Positions 22,790 through 30,099 of a stretch of DNA of 36,121 nucleotides are shown one piece after another. A program made the translations under genes and the position numbers. Below the pieces are notes generated by a model. It was not told where the DNA came from. It worked only from the letters and a program-made list of their open reading frames with translations, and searched no databases. The first letter of the stretch is position 1. Every line of letters begins with the position of its first letter. The DNA is taken from assembly GCA_902795195.1 (NCBI GenBank), contig CADBKF010000018.1:1-36121 (forward strand), read 5' to 3'. This stretch comes from Oscillospiraceae bacterium (GTDB lineage Bacteria > Bacillota > Clostridia > Oscillospirales > Oscillospiraceae).

Positions 22790-23536
22790 TCAGTCGAGTA
22801 CCTTGTGCGGCAGCCAGCGCAGGCAGTCGCCGGAAACGAGCGTGTACCGGATCGCGCGGAACTCGCCCTCGATGCTGTTGTGGAAGCGCGCCTCGCCGTG
22901 GCTGTGGGCGTAGATCACCTGATGCGCGCCGTATTCCTCGGCCAGGTCCGTGAACGCGCTGCGGCGCTCGAGGATCGACGTGGGCGGGTAGTGCAGGAAC
23001 ATGATGAATTTGTTGTGTCCGTCCCTGCGCGCTGCCTCGAAGGAGGCGCGCAGCCGGCCGAGCTCGCGCTGCACGATCTTCTCCGCCTTGGCCTCCGCTT
23101 CCTCGTCCCAGCCGACGATCCGGCCCCTGCGGTCGAGGTAGAACGGCCCCTCAAAGCAGTAGCCCTTGCTCCCGACGAGCGCATAGTCCCGATAGGTAAA
23201 GTAGTTTCCCTGCAAAAATTCCAGGCGGCCCCGGTAGCGCGCGTTCAGCTGTTCGGTCTTTCCAGCGTCCCAGAACATGTCGTGGTTGCCCCGCAGCAGG
23301 ATCTTCCGGCCGGGCAGGGCCATGATGTATTCCAGATCCTGTTCGCACTGGGCCAGGTTTTTCCCCCAGCTGTGGTCGCCCGCCAGCACGAGGGTGTCGC
23401 GGTCTGTGAGCAGCTTTTCGCAGTTTCTGCGAAAGACCGCCTCGTGGTTCCGCCAGATGCGCTCCGTGCGCTGCATGGGCGCCTTGCACTCGGACTGAAA
23501 GTGCAGGTGCAGATCTCCGATCGCGTATAGGCTCAT
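22790..23536 (-). CDS. calcineurin-like metallophosphoesterase
   Basis: A 248-residue protein. Metal-binding motifs in order: LYAIGDLHLHF (GDxHxH), LVLAGDHSWGKNL (GDxxW), ILLRGNHDMFW (GNHD), FIMFLHYPPTS (the later His) and VIYAHSHGEARFHN (GHxH, here AHSH). This set defines a two-metal phosphodiesterase/phosphatase. The N-terminal GDLHLHF and the size match a small clostridial subfamily without a known substrate. GCGGAACGACATG is a weak ribosome site; the ATG at 23536 is the only start that keeps the GDxH motif. It lies 20 bases after the peptide deformylase stop. Confidence 0.87.
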   Translation of the reverse strand: MSLYAIGDLHLHFQSECKAPMQRTERIWRNHEAVFRRNCEKLLTDRDTLVLAGDHSWGKNLAQCEQDLEYIMALPGRKILLRGNHDMFWDAGKTEQLNARYRGRLEFLQGNYFTYRDYALVGSKGYCFEGPFYLDRRGRIVGWDEEAEAKAEKIVQRELGRLRASFEAARRDGHNKFIMFLHYPPTSILERRSAFTDLAEEYGAHQVIYAHSHGEARFHNSIEGEFRAIRYTLVSGDCLRWLPHKVLD

Positions 23537-23556
23537 GTCGTTCCGCTTTCTTCGTC

Positions 23557-23967
23557 TCAGATCAAAATCCCGCTGCAGTGGTCGATCTCGTGCTGGATGA
23601 TCTGCGCCGTCCAGCCGGTGAAGGTCTTGAGGCGGGTCTGCAGGCTCTCATTCTGGTAGCGCACCTTGATGGAGCGGTAGCGTTTTGTTTTGCGCGTGCC
23701 GTCCAGCGACAGGCAGCCCTCCTCGGTCTCATACAGGCCGGCGGCCTTGACGATCTCGGGGTTGAGCATCACCATATAGCTGCCCTCGTTGTCGAAGGCG
23801 ATGATCCGCACCGACTGGCCGATCATGTTCGCGGCCATGCCGACGCAGCCGTCCTTGTGGGCGGCCAGGGTGTCCAGCAGATCCTGCGCGATCGGCAGAT
23901 CCGGCGCGCCCGCGTCTCTCGATTTGCGCCCGAGAAAGATCGGGTCCCTCATGATTTCTTTCACCAT
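23557..23967 (-). CDS. peptide deformylase (divergent clostridial type)
   Basis: A 136-residue protein from ATG 23967 (GAGG with 7-base spacing; a TTG six bases upstream is a less likely start). The three deformylase motifs are CVGMAANMIG (motif 1, in which the usual Gln position is Met), EEGCLSLDG with metal-ligand Cys85, and QIIQHEIDHCSG with His126 and His130 around Glu127. It removes the formyl group from new proteins, with Fe or Zn in the active site. It is shorter than Escherichia coli Def, lacking a C-terminal extension, as in small clostridial forms. A genome usually also has a standard def, so this may be a second, specialised copy. Nine bases separate it from the AAA gene. Confidence 0.85.
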   Translation of the reverse strand: MVKEIMRDPIFLGRKSRDAGAPDLPIAQDLLDTLAAHKDGCVGMAANMIGQSVRIIAFDNEGSYMVMLNPEIVKAAGLYETEEGCLSLDGTRKTKRYRSIKVRYQNESLQTRLKTFTGWTAQIIQHEIDHCSGILI

Positions 23968-23976
23968 ATGCAAGCC

Positions 23977-24699
23977 TCAGTCCTCTGCAAACAGATAGTT
24001 CAGCATTCTCTCCGGGTCGTTGATGAACTGCCGGGTGATCCGGTAGTGCTCCGTGTCGCGGTAGTCCACGCTGCGCACGCCGCTCTCGTCGAAGAGTTTG
24101 ATCTCCGCGCCCGGGAAGGCCATGACGATGGGCGAATGGGTGGCGATGATGAACTGGGAATCCAGCGCCACAAGGTCGTGGATCGCCACCAGCAGCGACA
24201 GCAGCCGCTGCGGCGACAGAGCCGCCTCCGGCTCGTCGAGCAGATACAGGCCGTGGCCCTCAAAGCGGTTCTGCACCAGCGCCAGAAAGGCCTCCCCGTG
24301 GGAGCGGGTGTGGAGCTGCCGGTAGCCGTAGCGGCCCAGGCGGCTGCCGCTCTGGTCGATGTAGCTGGAGGTATTGTAGAAGCTCTCCGCCCGCAGAAAG
24401 AAGCCGTCGTCCGGGCTGACGGTCTTCACCGTGGCCAGCAGCCGCCACAGCTCGGAGTGGGAGTCCCGGGTGGAAAAGCGGTGCTCCCGGCCGCCGCCCT
24501 CGGCGTTGAAGCCCATGGCCACGGCGATTGCCTCCAGGATCGTGGATTTGCCGGTGCCGTTCTCCCCGACGAACATCGTCACGGGCCTGGTGAACACCAT
24601 GGGCTCGCCTCGCAGCAGCTGCTGCACCGCGGGGATGTCGTGCAGATACAGATCCCGCTGGGGCGTCTCCCGCAGCGCGATGGATCGCAGATAGTTCAT
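23977..24699 (-). CDS. AAA-family ATPase (AAA_21-like, RecF/OLD-type)
   Basis: A 240-residue protein. VTMFVGENGTGKSTILEAIA is the Walker A region, GLYLLDEPEAALSPQRLLSL is the Walker B and D-loop, and SQFIIATHSPIVMAFPGAEI is the H-loop segment. HTRSHGEAFLALVQ occupies the signature position. These small stand-alone SMC/ABC-like ATPases are common and usually of unknown role; some are toxin or defence components when fused to a TOPRIM or HNH domain, which is not present here. The ATG at 24699 follows GGGAGGG. The nearest partners are the unknown 147-residue protein upstream and the deformylase downstream. Confidence 0.87.
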   Translation of the reverse strand: MNYLRSIALRETPQRDLYLHDIPAVQQLLRGEPMVFTRPVTMFVGENGTGKSTILEAIAVAMGFNAEGGGREHRFSTRDSHSELWRLLATVKTVSPDDGFFLRAESFYNTSSYIDQSGSRLGRYGYRQLHTRSHGEAFLALVQNRFEGHGLYLLDEPEAALSPQRLLSLLVAIHDLVALDSQFIIATHSPIVMAFPGAEIKLFDESGVRSVDYRDTEHYRITRQFINDPERMLNYLFAED

Positions 24700-24718
24700 C
24701 TCAGCGCCCTCCCGCGCG

Positions 24719-25162
24719 TCAGGATGATTGGCGCCGTTCCGTCCCGGCGTCCGGCAGGCTCGCTGCAAGCATTTGCTCGAGCAGCGCAAGGCTTTTTGAG
24801 CGCTCGATCGCCTCGGGCGAGATGCGGACGGGCCGGTCGCCCGCAACGACATAGCTCTCCATCGGGATATGCGCCGGGAGGATGCGCTCGATCTCGTGGG
24901 TCATATAGTGCATCTGGGTGCAGTGCGGCGAGCGGTCGACCGTGGCAAACAGGATGCGCTCCACCTGCCCGGTGCCGAGGATCGCGGTCAGCTTGGTGAT
25001 CGCCATGTTCAGGTGGTCCCGCTCCAGGCAGAGCGCAAAGGCCCCGTCCGCCTGCGCCGCCAGGCGCCGGAACCCCTCCGGCGCGACCTCCGGCAGGCAG
25101 GCCCCGTAGATGAGCACCGTGCCGCGAAAGCTGTAAACATTTGTCTCAAGAAATGCCGCCAT
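24719..25162 (-). CDS. conserved hypothetical protein
   Basis: A 147-residue soluble protein of unrecognised family. It has an N-terminal strand-rich half (VYSFRGTVLIYGACLPEVAP), an ILGTGQVERILFATVDRSPHC stretch followed by TQMHYMTHEIERILP, and a C-terminal helix (SPEAIERSKSLALLEQMLAAS). Three Cys residues (about 22, 45, 80) are too far apart for a clear metal site. GGAGG precedes the ATG. It is the first gene of the seven-gene leftward cluster and lies 98 bases after the GH43 gene, with no obvious promoter between them, so read-through from glycan locus 2 is possible. Confidence 0.6.
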   Translation of the reverse strand: MAAFLETNVYSFRGTVLIYGACLPEVAPEGFRRLAAQADGAFALCLERDHLNMAITKLTAILGTGQVERILFATVDRSPHCTQMHYMTHEIERILPAHIPMESYVVAGDRPVRISPEAIERSKSLALLEQMLAASLPDAGTERRQSS

Positions 25163-25260
25163 GCTGCTTCCTCCTTGCGCCTTGCCGCGCGCATCGAAGC
25201 GCCTTCCATAGATGGGAATGATCGCAGAACGCGGCGCTCCAGGTCAGATCAACGCCCGCC

Positions 25261-27063
25261 TCAGCTCAGCCGGATGCAGGCGCCCTCGGTGATGCCGCTT
25301 TCGTTGAAGGCATCCACGCGGACGAAATAGCCGCGGTCCCGGATCAGCGCGCCGACACGGTGCGCGCCCGGGGTGAAGACCATCCAGCTGTGATAGAGCT
25401 TCTCGGGGCTGCTGCCAAAGAGGATGTTGTAGCCGACGGTGTTTTCCTGCGGTGCGATTTCCACCTTCATGTCCAGATCGTTGACCCGCTCCGCCGTAAA
25501 TGCCGGCGCTGCGGGCTGTTCTCCGTCGCCCAGGCCGAACACGCGCAGGCCGGAGATGCAGGGCTTCTGGTCGTAGGGCACGGCCATGCTGCTCAGACGC
25601 AGATACCGGCAGGCAAAGCCGTCGGGCCGGACGATCAGGTCGTGGCTGAGGTCGGTCTCAGCCTCGGACTTGTCCTCGATGACAAACCAGCCTTCGCCGT
25701 CGAGGCTGCCCTCGAGCTTCCACTGGGTCGCGTGATCGGCTTCCTCAATGTAGCGGGCCTGGGAGCCGGGGCGGATCTCGCCGGGGCAGGGGAGGTCCAG
25801 CTTGCCGTCGGCAAAGTTGATCTGGACCGCGTGGACGTCGAAGGCCTTCCCCAGATCGACGCAGAGCCACTCGTCGCGGGAGTTGGAGGCGGCCTGCCAC
25901 CAGGTCTGCACGTTCTCCTCGGTGGTCTTCTCCGGCCCGAAGCCGGGCACGCAGGAGGAGGCCGAGGCGGCCTTGCCGGCGCTCAGCAGCATCCATTCGG
26001 GGCCCCGCCAGGGATCGTCCTTGCTTCCGGAGACGGCCATCGGCCAGTCGCCGTAGCGCTGGTTGCAGAAGAGCTCGCCGTCAGCGTCAAAGCCGGCAGG
26101 CCACAGGCCCACGCGGCGTTCAAAGTCGTGGTTTTTGCTGATGCGCATGGTGGCCGCGTGCCAGAGATTGCCCTGCTGATCCTCCATCGTGGAGCCGTGG
26201 CCGGCGCCGGGCAGGAAGCCACCGGGCTTGTAGGAATAGGGGTTGTTCTCGGCCAGGCGGAAGGGGCCGAGGGGATTTTCACTCACATAGACGCCGTCAG
26301 AATAGGTGTTGTACTGGGTGCCGGGGCAGGCGTACTGGAGATAGTATTTTCCCTCGTGCTTGTCCATCCAGGCGCCCTCGATGTAGGGCCGGTTGGAGAA
26401 CATGCCGCGGATGAGCGGCTTGACCTCCTCGGGGATCATGCTCTCGGGGATGCCCTGCGCCTCGTGGAAGGCCTTGTATTTCGCGTCGATCTCCGCCTCG
26501 GAGGCGGGAAAGGTGCTGTTGTTTTCGCCCACGCGCTCGAAGCCGATCTCGAAGGGGTGGCCCTCGATCATGGCCTTGGGCTCGGTCTTGGGCAGCATGG
26601 TCTCGGGGTCGAGCTCCACGCCGTAGATCGGTGTTGCGTTGGAGCAGCCCCAGTAGAAATAGATGCGCCCGTCGTCGTCAATGAACAGATTGGGGTCCCA
26701 GAACGGGAAATTGCCCTCGATCTTCTCATAGGGTCCGTTCAGAATATCCTTGGTGCGCCAGCGGTCGCAGTTGTGGTCCCGGGAGGAGGCGCAGAAGTAG
26801 ACCCAGTCGCCCAGCACGCGCACGTCCGGCGCATAGTCGTAGAAGGGAAGCCCCTCGGGCAGGCGGTGGTTTTCCCAGTGCGCCAGATCGTCCGAGACCC
26901 AGACGCCCAGAGTCATGGACGCAAAGATGTAATAGCGTCCGTGGAACCGGATCATGGACGGGTCCGCCGCCTCGCGGCAGATCTGCAGCTTTCCGTGCAG
27001 CCGCGGGTCGGCGTTAAACTGGTAGCGGTAGTTGACATTGAGCGGATTACAGTAGTAGTTCAT
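25261..27063 (-). CDS. glycoside hydrolase family 43 with C-terminal F5/8-type-C module
   Basis: A 600-residue cytoplasmic-looking protein. Residues about 30-330 form the five-bladed propeller with ADPSMIRFHGRYY (Asp34 general base), FWDPNLFIDDDGRIYF (Asp123) and YIEGAWMDKHEGKYYL (Glu229 general acid), so all three catalytic positions are intact. Residues about 380-510 carry discoidin-like elements (DEWLCVDLGKAFDVHAVQINF, CRYLRLSSMAV), i.e. a CBM32-like fold. The last about 85 residues look like a fibronectin III-type domain. It acts on an arabinose-, xylose- or galactose-bearing glycan. AAAAGGAG precedes the ATG, 16 bases after the epimerase stop. It is the last gene of the glycan operon. 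Confidence 0.88.
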   Translation of the reverse strand: MNYYCNPLNVNYRYQFNADPRLHGKLQICREAADPSMIRFHGRYYIFASMTLGVWVSDDLAHWENHRLPEGLPFYDYAPDVRVLGDWVYFCASSRDHNCDRWRTKDILNGPYEKIEGNFPFWDPNLFIDDDGRIYFYWGCSNATPIYGVELDPETMLPKTEPKAMIEGHPFEIGFERVGENNSTFPASEAEIDAKYKAFHEAQGIPESMIPEEVKPLIRGMFSNRPYIEGAWMDKHEGKYYLQYACPGTQYNTYSDGVYVSENPLGPFRLAENNPYSYKPGGFLPGAGHGSTMEDQQGNLWHAATMRISKNHDFERRVGLWPAGFDADGELFCNQRYGDWPMAVSGSKDDPWRGPEWMLLSAGKAASASSCVPGFGPEKTTEENVQTWWQAASNSRDEWLCVDLGKAFDVHAVQINFADGKLDLPCPGEIRPGSQARYIEEADHATQWKLEGSLDGEGWFVIEDKSEAETDLSHDLIVRPDGFACRYLRLSSMAVPYDQKPCISGLRVFGLGDGEQPAAPAFTAERVNDLDMKVEIAPQENTVGYNILFGSSPEKLYHSWMVFTPGAHRVGALIRDRGYFVRVDAFNESGITEGACIRLS

Positions 27064-27079
27064 GCCTGCGGGCTCCTTT

Positions 27080-27925
27080 TCAGATATGTTGATGCAGCCA
27101 CTCGGCGCTCAGCCTCAGGCTGGCAATGGGGTCCTTATTGATCCAGTTTTTGTGGCTCTCCAGCACGACGGCCTCGACGCCGTTTTCCAGCGCGAGCTGC
27201 TTCATCCCGTCCAGGTCCATGCTGCCGGTGCCGAGCTCCATGCTGTCGGCCTTCAGAATCGGCGTCATGGCGGGGCCGGTCTGGCGGCTGCCGCGGTCGT
27301 TGATGTGCCAGAGCTTCATGCGGCTGCCCAGCCGCTTCATCCACAGCTTTGCATCCGCGCCGCCGTCGGTGAACCAGTAGCTGTCAAACTCAAAGTTCAC
27401 GCAGACGGGGTCGGTGTCCCCCAGCAGGACGTCATAGGCGCGAAGGCCGGGCCTTACCTGCAGCAGCTCCACGTTGTGGTTGTGGTAGAGCAGCGCAAGG
27501 CCGGCCTCTTTCAGCGTTTTGCCGGCCTGGTTCAGGCGCTTTGCCAGCGCCTGAACGGCTGCTTCGTCACTGTAGTCGAAGCGGTACATGCCGGTGATGA
27601 CCACCTTGTCCGTGCCGTAGCGTTTCGCTTCTTCGATGACGGCCTCCGGCTCGCGCTCGAGGCTGCCGAGATCGGCGTGCAGGCTTGCAACAGAAAGCCC
27701 TGCCTCTTTGAGCAGGCTGTGCCAGTCGAGATTGCCGCCCTTGCCGGTGGGCATCCCGGCGGCGCGGGTCATGAGCCGCACCATGAGGGAGCTTGGGTGG
27801 ATCATGAAGCGATTGAGCTCAAGGCCGTCGTATCCGGCGGCCTTGATGCTTTGTAAGGTTTGGCGGGCCTGTGCCTCGCTTCCGGTCACAGTGCCCAGCA
27901 TGATCTGTTGTACGTAGGTTTTCAT
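27080..27925 (-). CDS. sugar isomerase/epimerase, xylose-isomerase-like TIM barrel
   Basis: A 281-residue protein. It has the AP-endonuclease-2/xylose-isomerase-like barrel landmarks: GYDGLELNRF, LLYHNHNVELL (conserved His-Asn-His), NFEFDSYWFTDGG (metal Asp region), MKLWHINDRG (His and Asp), ELGTGSMD, and VVLESHKN (late Glu). Members isomerise or epimerise free or phosphorylated sugars and inositols, and some act on 3-keto-glycosides. Its start overlaps the GH2 stop by four bases (ATGA), so expression is coupled to the hydrolase and it probably handles a sugar that the operon releases. The exact reaction is not readable. Confidence 0.82.
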   Translation of the reverse strand: MKTYVQQIMLGTVTGSEAQARQTLQSIKAAGYDGLELNRFMIHPSSLMVRLMTRAAGMPTGKGGNLDWHSLLKEAGLSVASLHADLGSLEREPEAVIEEAKRYGTDKVVITGMYRFDYSDEAAVQALAKRLNQAGKTLKEAGLALLYHNHNVELLQVRPGLRAYDVLLGDTDPVCVNFEFDSYWFTDGGADAKLWMKRLGSRMKLWHINDRGSRQTGPAMTPILKADSMELGTGSMDLDGMKQLALENGVEAVVLESHKNWINKDPIASLRLSAEWLHQHI

Positions 27926-30081
27926 TTTTTGATTCCCTGCAAAACGCGGTTGAGCTGTTTGATACTTTCCTCGTCGGCGCCGCCCTGCTTGAGCAGGCTC
28001 AGCATGGTCATGCGGCCCATCATCCGCTGCAGCGCGGGGTTGTCCTTCACGGCGTCCGCCACGTCGCCGCGCTCAGAGGCGCCCTTGGCCATCATGGCGT
28101 TCACGATCGCCCCGGCCTGGGGATGCTGGCGGATCTCGCCCAGCGTGTCATTGATCGAGAAGCAGCTGGGGTCAACCTCGTCTGCGTCGAACCAGTTGGT
28201 GACGGAGGCGGCGGCCTTGTTGAAGATGTAGCTCTCATCCGGCTCGCTGACACGGCGGATGCACATCGTATCGGCGCTCTGCCCTGCCTCGGCGCGGATC
28301 AGGTGCTCGCCCAGCAGCGGGACCGCGAAACGGAACACGGTTTTGCCCGTCTGCGCGCCGATCAGCGTGCCGTCCACGTAGAGCCGGACCTCCGGCTGAT
28401 TGGAGTAGACCTTGATCTCGGTCGTGTCCTCGCAGCGGTTGACGTAGCGCTTGCCGCACAGGTGCACGAAGGGCTCGGCCTTGTTCCACGCGGCCTTGTA
28501 GAGCCAGAACGCGTCCTTACGCAGGCTGCGGTCGAAGGTGACGAGGCCCTTCTGGTTTTCGCCGTGCTTGCCGCCCTCGTCGCGGCCGTCGGCGGCAAAG
28601 TCGAAGAGGTTCCAGACGTGCGTGGCCCAGAGGTAAGGCCTGGCCTCGATCATTTGGAGCATGTGCTCATGATAGAGCGCCTGGTATTCCTCGGTGTAGT
28701 CGCCCTTCTCGGGGCGGGCGCTGTGGAAGGCGGGGTTGGCGTCCGCGCCGTACTCGGAAAAGCCGATCACGCGGTCGGGGTATTTGGCGTGGTACTCGTC
28801 GAAGAACTCGTCGGTCTGCCCGAGCTCGCCCAGATACCAGCCGAAATAGAGGTTGTAGCTGTTGATGTCCGGGATCTCGAGGATCGGGCTGTCTATCTCC
28901 AGCATAAACACATTTGCCATCGTTGTCAAGCGGGTCGGGTCCATTTTGTGACAGAGCTCGTTCAAAAGCCGATGGTTTTCCAGCAAATCCTCATTGACGG
29001 CGCTGGCAGCGGTGATCTCGTTGGACAGGCCCCAGACCGCGATGCAGGGGTGGTTGTAGCACTGGGTGATGAGCTCGCGCATCTGGTCGAGCGTGTTTTG
29101 CCGCCCGTTCTTCATGTGCATCGTGATGTACGGGATCTCGGCCCAGACGACGATGCCGTTTTCGTCGCACAGGTCGTAGAATTCCGGCGCGTGCTGGTAG
29201 TGGGCCAGGCGCAGGGTGTTGGCGCCGAGCTCCCGGATGATCGCCATGTCGGCGGCGTGATCCTCATAGGACAGGGCGTTGCCCTTGCCCTTGCGGTCCT
29301 GGTGGCGGCTCACGCCGCGCAGGGGGTAGCTTCTGCCGTTGAGGAAGAAGCCCTTCTCGGGGTCGCAGGCGAAGACCCTGCAGCCGAAGCGGGTCGAGAC
29401 CTCGTCGCCGGAGGGCAGCTTCGCCGCTGCGGTGTAGAGGTAGGGATCGTCCACGCCGTCCCAGAGGCGCACGTTTTCGATGACAAATTCGGCCGTGCGT
29501 TCGACGGTCTTCGTCTCACCGTTCACGGTGATGTCCACCGATTTGCCGTTGTGCCAGGTTTCGACGGTGACGGTCGCGGTCTTCTTCTCCAGGTCGACCA
29601 CCGGCGTGACCTTGATGCCGGGCGTGCCGTCCTTCAAGAGCTCAAAGTGCTCCGCGGGGACGGAGATCAGCTTCACGTCGCGGTAGAGGCCGCCGTAGAA
29701 GGTGAAGTCGGCCTTCTGGGGATAGACGTGATCCGAGTCGGAATTGTCCACGGAGATCTCCAGCAGGTTGTTCTCCTGCAGGTGCCCGGTCAGCTCCACA
29801 CGGAAGGCGGCGTAGCCGCCCTCATGCCGGCAGAGCGTTTCGCCGTTGAGGAACACCTCGCAGCTGTGAGCCGCGCCGCCGAGCTCCAGAAACAGCCGCT
29901 CGCCTTTGGTCTCCTCGGCAGACAGCGCCCGCCGATACCAGCAGGTGCCGCGGTAATAGTCGTTGCCGCCGTCCTGGCCGTCCACGGCGTTCCAGGTGTG
30001 GGGAAGCGTGACCGCTTCCCCCGTGTGTTCGCGGGCCCTTCCGAAGAACCAGCCGTCGGTTAATACTGTGATGTTGCGCAT
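27922..30081 (-). CDS. glycoside hydrolase family 2 (beta-glucuronidase or beta-galactosidase-like)
   Basis: A 719-residue protein. An N-terminal jelly-roll (GTCWYRRAL, LFLELGGAAHSCEVFLNGE) leads into an immunoglobulin-like domain and a TIM barrel. HPCIAVWGLSNEI carries the acid/base Glu355, and GFSEYGADANP the nucleophile Glu443. GENQKGLVTFDR at about 507-518 contains an Asn509-x-Lys511 motif at the position where beta-glucuronidases bind the carboxylate. A Big-like domain follows. The last about 80 residues (GEIRQHPQAGAIVNAMMAKG...PALQRMMGRMTMLSLLKQGG) are a helical tail of unknown role. No signal peptide, so it acts on imported oligosaccharide. GAAAGGAG precedes the ATG. It lies between a symporter gene and an epimerase gene. 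Confidence 0.88.
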   Translation of the reverse strand: MRNITVLTDGWFFGRAREHTGEAVTLPHTWNAVDGQDGGNDYYRGTCWYRRALSAEETKGERLFLELGGAAHSCEVFLNGETLCRHEGGYAAFRVELTGHLQENNLLEISVDNSDSDHVYPQKADFTFYGGLYRDVKLISVPAEHFELLKDGTPGIKVTPVVDLEKKTATVTVETWHNGKSVDITVNGETKTVERTAEFVIENVRLWDGVDDPYLYTAAAKLPSGDEVSTRFGCRVFACDPEKGFFLNGRSYPLRGVSRHQDRKGKGNALSYEDHAADMAIIRELGANTLRLAHYQHAPEFYDLCDENGIVVWAEIPYITMHMKNGRQNTLDQMRELITQCYNHPCIAVWGLSNEITAASAVNEDLLENHRLLNELCHKMDPTRLTTMANVFMLEIDSPILEIPDINSYNLYFGWYLGELGQTDEFFDEYHAKYPDRVIGFSEYGADANPAFHSARPEKGDYTEEYQALYHEHMLQMIEARPYLWATHVWNLFDFAADGRDEGGKHGENQKGLVTFDRSLRKDAFWLYKAAWNKAEPFVHLCGKRYVNRCEDTTEIKVYSNQPEVRLYVDGTLIGAQTGKTVFRFAVPLLGEHLIRAEAGQSADTMCIRRVSEPDESYIFNKAAASVTNWFDADEVDPSCFSINDTLGEIRQHPQAGAIVNAMMAKGASERGDVADAVKDNPALQRMMGRMTMLSLLKQGGADEESIKQLNRVLQGIKK

Positions 30082-30099
30082 TTTGCGGGCGCTCCTTTC

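Noticed and set aside
28123-30063. Long rightward frames opposite the GH2, GH43 and GH78 genes of locus 2 (the longest about 944 codons, at 31469-34303)
   Set aside because: All mirror strongly supported genes on the leftward strand and show valine/alanine/arginine-rich shadow composition without domains.
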